In this document: positions 28,009 through 37,037 of the stretch, piece by piece | Numbering within the stretch: position 1 is the stretch's first letter | Layout: each line of letters begins with the position of its first letter | Assembly: GCA_963743285.1 (NCBI GenBank) | Contig: CAVUPF010000010.1 | Location: 17,336-81,335 of the forward strand | Length of the DNA: 64,000 nucleotides | Direction of reading: 5' to 3' | DNA from: CAVUPF01 sp963743285 | GTDB lineage: Bacteria; Actinomycetota; Thermoleophilia; Solirubrobacterales; 70-9 | The notes under the pieces: generated by a model | What the model was told of the DNA's origin: nothing | What the model saw: the letters and a program-made list of their open reading frames with translations, nothing else | The model's database searches: none | Made by a program: the position numbers and the translations under genes

Positions 28009-28467
28009 ATGTTCAGTCGGATTCTTGTCGCCTTCGATGGCTCGACCCATGCAAGACGGGCTCTTAAGGAGGCGGCCGACCTGGCCCGGGCGGGAGATGG
28101 CGAGCTGACCGTTCTCAGCGTGGCGCCCAACCCCTCGGCCTGGGTTCTCGGCGGCCCTGTGGCGCCGCCGATCAACATGAGTGAGCTCCAGGAAGGGATC
28201 GAGGCCTCCTATCGCGAGGAGCTCGACGATGCCGTGCAAGCGCTTCCCGACGATGTGCGAGCAACGCTGAAGCTCCTCACCGGACGCGCGGCTGAGGAGA
28301 TCGTCAAAGAGGCCACCTCTGGGGGCCATGACCTCGTTGTGGTCGGCTCACGCGGGCGCGGCGAGGTCAAGTCCCTGTTCCTGGGAAGCGTCAGCCAGCA
28401 CGTCTCCCAGGCCAGCCCGATCCCGGTCCTGATCGTTCACGCAGAGGAGAGCGCCGCTCGCACCTGA
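28009..28467 (+). CDS. Universal stress protein (UspA family)
   Basis: The 152-aa protein has the single Usp fold: ILVAFDGSTHARRALKEA at the N-terminus and the ATP-binding loop VVGSRGRGEVKSLFLGSVSQHV (G-2x-G-9x-G-S pattern) near the end. ATP-binding Usp proteins occur in dormancy regulons such as that of DosR. The ATG at 28009 is preceded by AGAGGAG. The last 31 bp overlap the 3' end of ackA on the other strand. A relic of the same overlap lies at 21290-21420. Confidence 0.93.
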   Translation: MFSRILVAFDGSTHARRALKEAADLARAGDGELTVLSVAPNPSAWVLGGPVAPPINMSELQEGIEASYREELDDAVQALPDDVRATLKLLTGRAAEEIVKEATSGGHDLVVVGSRGRGEVKSLFLGSVSQHVSQASPIPVLIVHAEESAART

Positions 28468-29546
28468 CGAGCGATCTCAAGGTCCTCCCGAGCCGCCACG
28501 AGCACGGCCGCGGCGCGGGCGCCGGGTGGTGAGAGCAACCCGTCGCCGTTCGCCTCGCTGTTTGCCCTGTGATCGAGCCCGACGCCGAGGAAGGCCAGCC
28601 CCTCGCAGACATCGGCCCGAACCGGGGCCGCGTGCTCGCCGACGCCGCCCATGAAAACCAGGGCGTCAAGGCCACCCATCGCCGCCGCCATCGCCGCCGC
28701 TGCGGCGATCAGGCGGTGGACGTAGACGTCCAACGCCAGCCGGCACCGCCCATCTCCCGCATCGACCCCGGAGAGGACCTCCCGCATGTCTGAGTGACCC
28801 GAGAGCCCCCGCAGTCCGGCCTCGCGGTCCAGCTCTTGCTCCATCTCCTCGGCACCGAGGCCACTGTGTCGCTGTACCCAGAGGAGCAGCCCGGGATCGA
28901 CGGAGCCGGAGCGGGTCGCCATCACCAGCCCCTCCAGCGGGGTGAAGCCCATAGTCGTCTCGACCGAACGACCACCCTTGACCGCGGCGAGCGAGGCGCC
29001 AGCGCCGAGGTGAGCTGTGACCAGCCGCAGTTCTGGCAGCGGGCGCCCCAGCAGCTCCGCCGCCCGACGGCTCGCATAGGCATGGGAGAGGCCGTGGAAT
29101 CCGTAGCGACGCAGCACCCAGCGCTCCGACCATGGGCGAGGAACCGCGTAGGTTGCTGCCGCGGCCGGCAGCGTCGCGTGAAAGGCGGTGTCAAAGCAGG
29201 CCACCGCCGGCAGCTCCGGGCAAAGCCTGCGCAGCGCCCGGATCGCGCTCAGCGCAGGCGGGTTGTGAAGCGGGGCGAGGTCGGTGAGCTGGTCGAGTTG
29301 GGCTTCGGTATCGGCATCCAGCTCGACCGCTTCTGTGAACGTATCGCCACCATGCACGACCCGGTGTCCCGCCGCGCCGATCGGTGACGCCTCGGCCAGA
29401 ATCGCCCCCAACGCCTGCTCCAGCTCACGCTCCTCGTCGGTGAAGCCGCGCTCTGCATGGGCTACCAACTCATCGCCCTCCTCGATGACGCTCAGCTTGA
29501 GGCTGGAGGAGCCGGCGTTGACGACCAGTACCCTCCCGGTCCACAC
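28437..29546 (-). CDS. ackA: Acetate kinase
   Basis: It makes ATP and acetate from acetyl phosphate. Diagnostic motifs are VLVVNAGSSSLKLSV at the N-terminus, GFHGLSHAYASRRAAELL, LGAGASLAAVKGGRSVETTMGFTPLEGL and FMGGVGEHAAPVR. The GTG at 29546, three residues before the first strand, is the best start; another GTG lies at 29552. At 369 aa it is slightly shorter than usual. It starts 10 bp after the phosphoketolase stop, forming a phosphoketolase-acetate kinase unit, and its 3' end overlaps usp. Confidence 0.95.
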   Translation of the reverse strand: MWTGRVLVVNAGSSSLKLSVIEEGDELVAHAERGFTDEERELEQALGAILAEASPIGAAGHRVVHGGDTFTEAVELDADTEAQLDQLTDLAPLHNPPALSAIRALRRLCPELPAVACFDTAFHATLPAAAATYAVPRPWSERWVLRRYGFHGLSHAYASRRAAELLGRPLPELRLVTAHLGAGASLAAVKGGRSVETTMGFTPLEGLVMATRSGSVDPGLLLWVQRHSGLGAEEMEQELDREAGLRGLSGHSDMREVLSGVDAGDGRCRLALDVYVHRLIAAAAAMAAAMGGLDALVFMGGVGEHAAPVRADVCEGLAFLGVGLDHRANSEANGDGLLSPPGARAAAVLVAAREDLEIARQVRAALSSA

Positions 29547-29556
29547 TGGCACCGGC

Positions 29557-31911
29557 TCAGCCCTCCCAGGTCCAGTCGCTGATCTCCGGCATGTCCTCGA
29601 GGTGCTCGCGGATATAGATCTTGTGGCGGGCGAGCATCTCGCGGCAGTGCTCTTCCAGCGCTGCCGCACCATCGTGGACTTTGCAGGCGCGGCTGAGCGC
29701 CTCCAGGACCAGGTGATAGCGGCTCATCCGGTTCAGGACGACCATGTCGAAGGGCGTTGTCGTCGTTCCCTGCTCGGTAAAGCCCCTGACGTGGAAGCGC
29801 CCCGGGTGGGGCCGGCCGTGCAGGAGCTGGTGAAGGGCGCGGGCGTAGCCGTGGAAGGCCATCACGACGTCGGCGTCCTCGCCGAAGAGCCCGACGAAGT
29901 CCTGCTCGGAGAGCCCGTGGGGGTGCACCTCGGGGGGAAAGAGGACCATCAGGTCGACGACGTTGACCACGCGCACCCGGAGCTGCGGCAGGTGGGTACG
30001 GAGCAGCCAGGCCGCCGCCAGCGTCTCCAGCGTCGGGGCATCGCCGGCACAGCCGAGCACGATGTCGGGGTCCTCGCCTCCGTCGGTGCTCGCCCAGTCC
30101 CACCTTGACGCTCCCACCGCGCAGTGGGCGCACGCCGCCTCGTAGTCCAGGTACTGGAGCTCGGGCTGCTTGTCGATCACGATCAGGTTGACGTAGTCGC
30201 GGCTTTGCAGGCAATGCTCGGCCACCGAGAGCAGGCAGTTGGCGTCGGGTGGGAAGTAGACGCGGACCACCTCGCCCTGCATCGCGATCATCGTGTCGAT
30301 CAGCCCCGGCCCCTGATGGCTGAAGCCGTTGTGATCGTTGCGCCAGCAGGTCGAGGTGAGGAGGATGTTGAGCGAGGCGACCGGGGCGCGCCACTTAACC
30401 GCCGTGGCGGCCTCCAACCACTTGGTGTGCTGGATCGCCATCGAGGCCGAGACCATCGCAAACGCCTCATAGCTGGCGAAGAGGCCGTGGCGGCCGCTCA
30501 GCAGGTAGCCCTCGAGCCAGCCCTGGCAGTTGTGCTCGGAGAGGACCTCCATCACCCGGCCCTCCGGGGAGACGTCCTCGTCTTCGGGACGGGCGTCCAT
30601 CAGGCAACGGTTCTCGACCTCGAACACCGCGCCGAGGCGGTTGGAGTTGGTCTCATCGGGGCAGAAGAGGCGGAAGTTGGCCGGATCGGCGTTGGCGGAG
30701 TAAGTGTCGCGCAGCAGCTCTCCAAGGCGGCGGGTCGATTCGGCCCGCTCGGTCGCTGGCCGTTTCACCTCGATCGCGTAGCCGGCGGGGTCGGGGACCT
30801 GCAGCGGGAGAAGGCGGCGGCCGCCGTTGGCGTGGGGGGTGGCGCCCATCCGCTTCTCCCCCTCAGGGGAGAGCGCCGCCAGCCCGGCAACGAGACGGCC
30901 GCCCTGATCGAAGCGCTCCTGCGGTCGGTAGCCGCGCATCCACTCCTCGAGCATCGCCAGGTGCTCCGGGTTCTCCCGCACCCCTCCCAGCGGCACCTGG
31001 TGGGCGCGGAAGGTCCCCTCGATCCGCTTGCCGTCGACGAACTTTGGCCCTGTCCAGCCCTTCGGCGTGCGCAGGACGATCGCCGGCCAGCGCGGACGGC
31101 TCGCCAGATCACCCGCCCGCGCCTCGGCCTGAATCGCTGCGATCGTCGCGTGGCAGTCCTCGAGCGTCGCGGCGAAATCCCGGTGGACCTGGCGCGGATC
31201 GGAGCCGGCGACCATTCGGCACTCGTATCCCTGGCCGGCGAGCAGTTGGGCGATCTCCTCATCGCGCGCCCGGCCGAGCACGGTCGGGCCGGAGATCTTG
31301 TTCTCGTTGAGGTGCAGAATCGGCAGCACCGCCCCGTCGCGCGACGGGTTGAGGAAGCGCACCCCCTTCCAGGAGCCCTCCAGCGGAGCGGTCTCCGCCT
31401 CGCCGTCGCCGATCACGCAGGCGACGAGGAGGTCAGGGTTGTCGAAGGCGGCACCGAAGGAGTGAACGAGGGCATAGCCCAGCTCGCCGCCCTCGTGGAT
31501 CGACCCGGGGGTGGGGACGCTGACGTGGCTGGGGATCCCACCGGGCGTCGAGAACTGGCGCACCAGGTGCAGCAACCCGGCTTCGTCCATCGAGGCCCTG
31601 GGGAAGAGCTCGGAGTAGGTGCCCTCGAGATAGACGTTCGCCACCACCGCTGGGCCGCCGTGACCAGGCCCCGCGACGAAGAGGATGTCGGTGCCTGTGG
31701 CGCGAATCAGACGGTTCAGCTGGGCGTAGACGAGGTTCAGCCCTGGCGAGGTGCCCCAGTGGCCGAGTAGGCGCGGCTTGATGTGCTCGGGGCGGAGCGG
31801 TTCTCGCAGCAGGGGGTTCCGCTGCAGGTAGATCTGGGCGACGGTGAGGTAGTTGGCCGCCTCCCAATAGGCCAGGAGACCGTCAAGTTCCGCGTCCGTG
31901 CACTCGCCCAT
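29557..31911 (-). CDS. xfp: Xylulose-5-phosphate/fructose-6-phosphate phosphoketolase
   Basis: This thiamine-diphosphate enzyme splits xylulose 5-phosphate (or fructose 6-phosphate) to acetyl phosphate. From the ATG at 31911 it has 784 aa, normal for the family. Motifs include YLTVAQIYLQRNPLL, GHWGTSPGLNLVYAQLNR, the TPP-binding VIGDGEAETAPLEGSWKG, HLNENKISGPT and WRNDHNGFSHQGPG. A longer frame reaches 32040 but overlaps the divergent flavoprotein start and adds no domain. It feeds the acetate kinase immediately downstream. Confidence 0.96.
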   Translation of the reverse strand: MGECTDAELDGLLAYWEAANYLTVAQIYLQRNPLLREPLRPEHIKPRLLGHWGTSPGLNLVYAQLNRLIRATGTDILFVAGPGHGGPAVVANVYLEGTYSELFPRASMDEAGLLHLVRQFSTPGGIPSHVSVPTPGSIHEGGELGYALVHSFGAAFDNPDLLVACVIGDGEAETAPLEGSWKGVRFLNPSRDGAVLPILHLNENKISGPTVLGRARDEEIAQLLAGQGYECRMVAGSDPRQVHRDFAATLEDCHATIAAIQAEARAGDLASRPRWPAIVLRTPKGWTGPKFVDGKRIEGTFRAHQVPLGGVRENPEHLAMLEEWMRGYRPQERFDQGGRLVAGLAALSPEGEKRMGATPHANGGRRLLPLQVPDPAGYAIEVKRPATERAESTRRLGELLRDTYSANADPANFRLFCPDETNSNRLGAVFEVENRCLMDARPEDEDVSPEGRVMEVLSEHNCQGWLEGYLLSGRHGLFASYEAFAMVSASMAIQHTKWLEAATAVKWRAPVASLNILLTSTCWRNDHNGFSHQGPGLIDTMIAMQGEVVRVYFPPDANCLLSVAEHCLQSRDYVNLIVIDKQPELQYLDYEAACAHCAVGASRWDWASTDGGEDPDIVLGCAGDAPTLETLAAAWLLRTHLPQLRVRVVNVVDLMVLFPPEVHPHGLSEQDFVGLFGEDADVVMAFHGYARALHQLLHGRPHPGRFHVRGFTEQGTTTTPFDMVVLNRMSRYHLVLEALSRACKVHDGAAALEEHCREMLARHKIYIREHLEDMPEISDWTWEG

Positions 31912-32038
31912 CCGCGATGAGTAAAGCAGGCGCCAGCAAGTTGCTCTGAGCTTCACGTTCCGAGGTCGGGCGGCTACGGAGCCAGATCCGTACTTAGCCC
32001 GGATTTGCGCCGGCTGGGACCGATGTAATCTGGCGCGC

Positions 32039-33205
32039 ATGGAGCGCCATGCAGCGCAGCCCAGCCCCAGACCACGGGTGGTGATTGCCGGCGGCGGCGT
32101 CGCGGGCTTGGAGGCGATGCTCGCCCTGGGTGACCTCGTCGGCGATCGAGCCGAGGTCGAGCTCTACGCGCCCCGCCGAGAGTTCCTCTACCGGCCCTTG
32201 GCCGTGACCGAGCCCTTCGACGTAGGCAAAGTGCTCGAGTTCGATCTTCATGACCTGACCGAGCGCTGTGGCGCCTCCTTCCGCCTCGCCAGGGTCGCTT
32301 CGGTGGATACCGACGCGCAGCGCATCAAGACAGGCGATGGGGCTGAGGTCGCCTACGACTATCTCGTCGTGGCTTGCGGCACCAGGATGCTCTCGGCCAT
32401 GCCGGGCGCCGTCACCTTTTGGGGGGTATCCGATGAAGCCGGCGCCGCGCGTGTCCTGCGTGATCTCGAGGCGGGCACACTGCGAAAGGTGATCTTCACG
32501 GTGCCAGGCGCGGCATGCTGGCCATTGCCGGTTTATGAGTTGGCGCTTCTTGCCGCCTCGCAATTGCAGGGAGTAGAGGGTCCGGGCGCCGAGCTGGTGA
32601 TCGTCACCCCCGAGGATGCGCCTCTTCAGCTCTTTGGGATCCGAGCCAGCGAGCAGATGGAGCGATTCCTGGCCGAGCGCGGCATCAAAATCGTCACCGG
32701 CACCCACGCGGTCAGATTCCAGAGTGGACGCCTGTTCACCGCCCCGGGCAATCCGATCGAGGCCGACGCTGTGCTCAGCCTCCCGCGCCTCGGAGGGAGG
32801 CAGATCGAGGGCCTTCCCCACGATGCTGACGGGTTCATTCCGGTCGACTCACATGGACGGGCTGTGGGCCTTGAGCACGTCTTCGCGGCCGGGGACGTGA
32901 CGGCTTTCCCGGTGAAGCAGGGCGGGATCGCGACGCAGCAGGCAGACGCTGTGGCTGAGGCGATCGCAGCTCAGGCCGGGAGCCCGGTCGAGCCCCAACC
33001 GTTTGAGCCGGTCCTGCGCGCGAAGCTGCTGACCGGCGAAGAGCCGAAATACCTGTACGGGAAGCTGACCGGGGGTCATGGAGAGGCCTCGACCTTCAGC
33101 GAGAGCCCGCCCTGGTCCGATGACGGCAAGATCGTCGGCAAATATCTGGCGCCGTTCCTCTCGTCGGTTTCAGACGCTGACCGCCAGGCCCTCTCATCCT
33201 CCTGA
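32039..33205 (+). CDS. FAD-dependent oxidoreductase, SQR/NDH-2-like
   Basis: The 388-aa protein has the dinucleotide fold VVIAGGGVAGLEAMLAL at the N-terminus, the ATG motif region DYLVVACGT and the second FAD motif GLEHVFAAGDVTAFP near residue 285. PGAACWPLPVYELALL resembles the Cys-containing segment of sulfide:quinone oxidoreductases (two Cys visible, at VACG and AACW), but the third catalytic Cys is not evident. It probably passes electrons from NADH or another donor to quinone. It is divergent from the phosphoketolase gene; the starts are close together. Confidence 0.82.
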   Translation: MERHAAQPSPRPRVVIAGGGVAGLEAMLALGDLVGDRAEVELYAPRREFLYRPLAVTEPFDVGKVLEFDLHDLTERCGASFRLARVASVDTDAQRIKTGDGAEVAYDYLVVACGTRMLSAMPGAVTFWGVSDEAGAARVLRDLEAGTLRKVIFTVPGAACWPLPVYELALLAASQLQGVEGPGAELVIVTPEDAPLQLFGIRASEQMERFLAERGIKIVTGTHAVRFQSGRLFTAPGNPIEADAVLSLPRLGGRQIEGLPHDADGFIPVDSHGRAVGLEHVFAAGDVTAFPVKQGGIATQQADAVAEAIAAQAGSPVEPQPFEPVLRAKLLTGEEPKYLYGKLTGGHGEASTFSESPPWSDDGKIVGKYLAPFLSSVSDADRQALSSS

Positions 33206-33226
33206 ACGACGGTAGCTTCCTGAGCC

Positions 33227-33967
33227 ATGCCGCAGGTGATCGTCCTGGTGATCGCCGCGAGCGGCACGGCGCTGGCCACCGGGCTTGGGGCGGTCCCCGT
33301 CTTCTTCCTCGGTCACCGCGCCGCCCAGCTGACGCCGTTCTTGCTCGGCTTCGCGGCTGGGGTGATGGGGGTCGCCGCGATCGCCGGCCTGCTGATCCCG
33401 GCTGCCCAAGAAGGATCCGCAGTCAGCGTAGGGCTTGGACTCGCGGTGGGGCTCGGGTTCCTTGTCCTGGTCCGCCGCCGACTCAGCGCCGATGCCGGCT
33501 TCATGGGCCGCAGCGGGCCAGGGGCACGGACCTCGGCCCTGGTCTTCCTCGTCCTCTTCGTCCACAGTCTGCCCGAGGGCTTCGCGCTAGGCACCGCGTT
33601 CGCCTCCGAACGCGCCGGGCTGAGCCTGTTCGTGATCCTCGCGATCGCGATCCAGAACATCCCCGAGGGGACGAGCGTCGCCATCCCGATGGCGGAGGCG
33701 GGTTTCGGTCGCGCGCGGCAGTTCTGGGCGGCGGTCGGGACCAGCGCTCCCCAGCCGGTGGGCGCCGTGATCGCTTTCGTCGCGGTCGAGAGAATCGACG
33801 GCCTGCTGCCGTTCTCCTTCGCCTTCGCCGCCGGGGCGATGCTGGCCCTGATTGCCGTCGAGATGCTGCCCGAGGCCTATGCGGGACCGAGCAGAGCTGG
33901 GCCGAGCATTGGCGTGGCGGGCGGGGCCGCCGTGATGGCGGCGTTGAGCCTCCTGCTCGGCGTCTGA
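33227..33967 (+). CDS. ZIP-family metal transporter
   Basis: The 246-aa protein has about seven hydrophobic segments and the paired metal-binding motifs of ZIP transporters: VHSLPEGFALGTAFA in helix 4 and QNIPEGTSVAIPMAEAG in helix 5. ALIAVEMLPEAY follows. A His-rich loop is absent; the loop between helices 3 and 4 is short (RRRLSADAGFMGRSG). It imports zinc or another divalent cation. The gene begins 22 bp after the flavoprotein stop and is probably co-transcribed. Confidence 0.9.
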   Translation: MPQVIVLVIAASGTALATGLGAVPVFFLGHRAAQLTPFLLGFAAGVMGVAAIAGLLIPAAQEGSAVSVGLGLAVGLGFLVLVRRRLSADAGFMGRSGPGARTSALVFLVLFVHSLPEGFALGTAFASERAGLSLFVILAIAIQNIPEGTSVAIPMAEAGFGRARQFWAAVGTSAPQPVGAVIAFVAVERIDGLLPFSFAFAAGAMLALIAVEMLPEAYAGPSRAGPSIGVAGGAAVMAALSLLLGV

Positions 33968-34064
33968 TCGCCGGGCTCTCAGAGGACCAACAGCACACTA
34001 TGAGCGCCAGCACCGAGACGGCGATCAGGCACCAGACCGCCGCCCATGATGAAACGCTATCGCC

Positions 34065-34964
34065 GTGGGCAGCGCGATCAGAGCCGAAGGGTTGACCAAG
34101 CGCTACGGCGAGACCCGGGCTCTTGACTCACTCGACCTCACTGTGGCCGAAGGCGAGGTCTACGCCTACCTCGGTCCCAACGGGGCCGGTAAGACGACGA
34201 CGATCCGCCTCCTGCTGGGCCTGCACCGGCCAAGCGCCGGCCGGGCAGAGGTGTTCGGCCTCGACACCTGGAGGGAGCCGGTATCGGCCCACCGCCGCCT
34301 CGCCTACGTCGCCGGGGAGCCCTTCCTCTGGCCTTCTCTGACCAGCGCCGAGACCTTCGAGTTCCTCGCGCGCCTGCACGGGAATACCGACACCTCCTAT
34401 CGCGACCTGCTGGTCGAGCGCTTCAAGCTGGACACCGCGAAGAAGGTGCGGGCGCTCTCCAAGGGCAACCGCCAGAAGGTGCAGCTCATCACCGCCCTGG
34501 CCAGCCGCGCTGACTTGCTGATCCTCGACGAGCCGACCGCTGGACTGGACCCGCTGATGGAGGTGGCGTTTCGAGAGAGCGTCCACGAAGCCAAGGAGCG
34601 TGGCCAGACGATCTTCCTCTCCTCTCACATCCTCAGCGAGGTGGAGGCAGTTTGCGACCGCGTTGGCATTCTTCGGGATGGCAGGCTCGTCGACGGGGGA
34701 ACTCTGGATGAGATGCGACACCTCGCCGCACATGTCGTTGAGGTCACATTCGCGGGTAGGGCGCCGGAACTTGCGGCGCTGCCGGGAGTGCAGATGGAGG
34801 GCGTCGGCCCGAACGCGCTTCGGTTTGAGGTCTCGGGAAGCGTTGGACCGCTGATCGCCGCGCTTGCCGGGCACCCGGTTGAGACGTTGACCAGCCGCGA
34901 GCCCTCTCTCGAGGAGATCTTCCTGCACCACTACGACGGTTCAGGCGGAGATGGCGGTGACTAG
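34065..34964 (+). CDS. ABC transporter ATP-binding protein
   Basis: The 299-aa ATPase has Walker A YLGPNGAGKTTTIRLLLG, signature ALSKGNRQKVQLI (variant LSKGN), Walker B LLILDEPTAGLDPLME and a switch His in FLSSHILSEVEAV. A C-terminal domain of about 80 residues follows, as in ABC-2 export ATPases. The start is GTG at 34065. It overlaps the permease gene by 14 bp, so the two form one exporter. Confidence 0.93.
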   Translation: MGSAIRAEGLTKRYGETRALDSLDLTVAEGEVYAYLGPNGAGKTTTIRLLLGLHRPSAGRAEVFGLDTWREPVSAHRRLAYVAGEPFLWPSLTSAETFEFLARLHGNTDTSYRDLLVERFKLDTAKKVRALSKGNRQKVQLITALASRADLLILDEPTAGLDPLMEVAFRESVHEAKERGQTIFLSSHILSEVEAVCDRVGILRDGRLVDGGTLDEMRHLAAHVVEVTFAGRAPELAALPGVQMEGVGPNALRFEVSGSVGPLIAALAGHPVETLTSREPSLEEIFLHHYDGSGGDGGD

Positions 34965-36603
34965 CGGAGCGGTGGCAACGCCGAACGCTTCCCAGCCAAG
35001 CCCAAGCGTGGGTCTCGTACCCATGCGAGCCCTCGCGCGACGCGCATTCCGCGACGCTCGGATCCGCACGATCTGCTTCGCATGCCTATTTGGGGTCTAC
35101 TCATACGTCCAGCCGCTCGCTTACCGGGATGGCTACCCGACGCTCTCCAGCCGGCTCGCATTCGCCCGCAGCTTCGCCAACAACAAGGCGATCCGCCTTT
35201 TCTATGGCGAGCCGCACGATCTGCTGACGGTTAATGGCTACGCCGCCTGGCGCGTCGGTGGGACGCTGGCGATCTTCGCCGCTATCTTCGGATTGCTGGC
35301 TGCGGTGCGAGCGCTCAGGACCGAGGAGGACAGCGGCCGGATGGAGCTTGTGCTGGCGGAGCCCATCGCTCGGCGCACGGCATATCTCGCTGCGCTGGCC
35401 TCGATTGCGGCTGACATCTTGATCCTGTGGTTTGCGGAGTTCGCTGGTTTCCTCGCCGGGGGCCTGCCGGCGGGCGGAGCAGCCTACCTCGCTCTGGCGA
35501 CGGCGTCGGTCATGCCGGTGTTCGTCGGCGTGGGAGCGATTACCAGCCAGCTCGCCCCCTCCCGTCGGATGGCGCTCGAGCTGGGGGGCGCTGTCTTCGG
35601 CCTGTTGTTCTTGCTGCGGGTGATCGCCGACACCGCGAGCGGTGTCGGCTGGCTGCGGTTGGCGACCCCGTTGGGGTGGGCGGAGGAGCTACGACCATTT
35701 GCCGTCAGCCAACCGTTCCTGCTGGTGCTCCCGGTTGCGGCGACCGTTCTGCTGCTAGGTCTCGCTGCGCTGATTGCCGCCAGACGCGACATCGGCACCG
35801 GAGTGCTCCCGGCACGCGATAGCGCCGAACCGCGGCTGCGCCTGCTCTCCTCGCCCATTGCACAGGCGCTGCGCAGCGAGCGTGTCAGCTTGATTATCTG
35901 GCTTAGCAGCGTCGGAGCCTTCGCATTCATCCTCGGCGTGATCGCCAAGAGCAGCTCATCCGCTGGAATCTCCAAGAGCCTCAACCGAGAGCTCGGGAAG
36001 CTCGGCTCGGGTTCGATCGTGACGCCCACCGGCTATCTCGGCTTCACCTTCATTTTCTTCATCTTGATCGTCAGCATGTTCGCCTGCGCGCAGATCGGCG
36101 CCGCAAGGCACGAAGAAGCCGATCAGCAACTCGAAACGCTGCTTGCGCTGCCAGTCAGCCGCCGCAGTTGGCTAGGCGGGCGCCTCCTACTGGCAATGAT
36201 GGGGGTCGTGGCGATTTCCCAGGTGGCCGGTCTGCTCACCTGGTTAGGCACAGAGTCTGGCGGTGCAAGCGTTTCACTGCCAGGGTTGCTCGAGGCGGGC
36301 GCCAACTGCCTGCCCATAGCGCTCCTCTTCCTGGGGATCGCGGCGCTTGCCTTCGCGATCGTGCCACGAGCGAGCGCGGGAATCGCATATGGGCTCATCA
36401 CCCTCACGTTTCTGTGGGATCTGGTCGGATCGCTGCTCGGAGCACCAAGATGGGTCGTCGACCTGACCCCGTTCGAGCACGTCGGGTTGGTGCCCGCGCA
36501 GTCGTTTCGCGGCGAGGCTGCAGCGGTCATGATTGGGATTGGGTTGGTCGCCGCGCTCGCCGCGCTTGAGCTGTTCCGCCGCCGTGATCTGCTGCTCGCG
36601 TAG
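34951..36603 (+). CDS. ABC-2 type exporter permease, 12-helix form
   Basis: The 550-aa membrane protein has two similar halves of about six helices each, the design of polyketide-antibiotic exporter permeases. Conserved features are TEEDSGRMELVLAEPIARR in the first half and HEEADQQLETLLALPVSRRSWLGGR in the second, the same position repeated. This shows internal duplication. The substrate is unknown. It is coupled to the ATPase gene upstream and ends a chromosomal stretch before the IS1380-type insertion. Confidence 0.9.
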   Translation: MAVTSGAVATPNASQPSPSVGLVPMRALARRAFRDARIRTICFACLFGVYSYVQPLAYRDGYPTLSSRLAFARSFANNKAIRLFYGEPHDLLTVNGYAAWRVGGTLAIFAAIFGLLAAVRALRTEEDSGRMELVLAEPIARRTAYLAALASIAADILILWFAEFAGFLAGGLPAGGAAYLALATASVMPVFVGVGAITSQLAPSRRMALELGGAVFGLLFLLRVIADTASGVGWLRLATPLGWAEELRPFAVSQPFLLVLPVAATVLLLGLAALIAARRDIGTGVLPARDSAEPRLRLLSSPIAQALRSERVSLIIWLSSVGAFAFILGVIAKSSSSAGISKSLNRELGKLGSGSIVTPTGYLGFTFIFFILIVSMFACAQIGAARHEEADQQLETLLALPVSRRSWLGGRLLLAMMGVVAISQVAGLLTWLGTESGGASVSLPGLLEAGANCLPIALLFLGIAALAFAIVPRASAGIAYGLITLTFLWDLVGSLLGAPRWVVDLTPFEHVGLVPAQSFRGEAAAVMIGIGLVAALAALELFRRRDLLLA

Positions 36604-36760
36604 CCGAAAGCTATGAGACTCTCCGGTCTGGCTCCTTCCGAACATGCACCCTGATGGCACCCCTGACCTTCTTCAGGACATTGCTGGCGTGAAGAAATGA
36701 GCTTGGCGGTCACCCAAACATACGGCGTTAGCCGACACAGGCCTTCAGAGCGCGGGAGGC

Positions 36761-37032
36761 TCATGCGGCCTCGACTCTCACGGCTACCGCGGATGGCAGG
36801 TGGAACTCCAGCCAACCCGGACCTTCGGCGGGATCGCCGACCAGAAGCACCTCGGCGTCGTCGGGGTCAAGGAGAACCCCCTGGCGCCCGGCGATCACCA
36901 GGTTCACGGCGCGATCATCCGGACGCAACGTCTCGATCCGCTCCAGCTCGCCTTCGAGTGAGCAACCGCAGAAGCTGCCGTGGAAGTTGACGAGGACCCG
37001 GATCTGGCTGCCGAGAAGCGCCTGTAGCAAGG
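36761..37032 (-). pseudogene. 3' part of a small gene split by the IS1380-type element
   Basis: The frame reads LLQALLGSQIRVLVNFHGSF then CGCSLEGELERIETL and ends VAVRVEAA. A TTG at 37030 could act as start, but there is no ribosome site. Joined across the IS, the frame continues from MDEVRAVEFTDAL at 38706 to ALLQALLG here, in frame, giving a protein of about 103 aa. It is a small soluble protein of unknown family with a FHGSFCGC motif. The complete gene followed the sigma factor gene by about 20 bp. Confidence 0.7.
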
Positions 37033-37037
37033 CTAAG

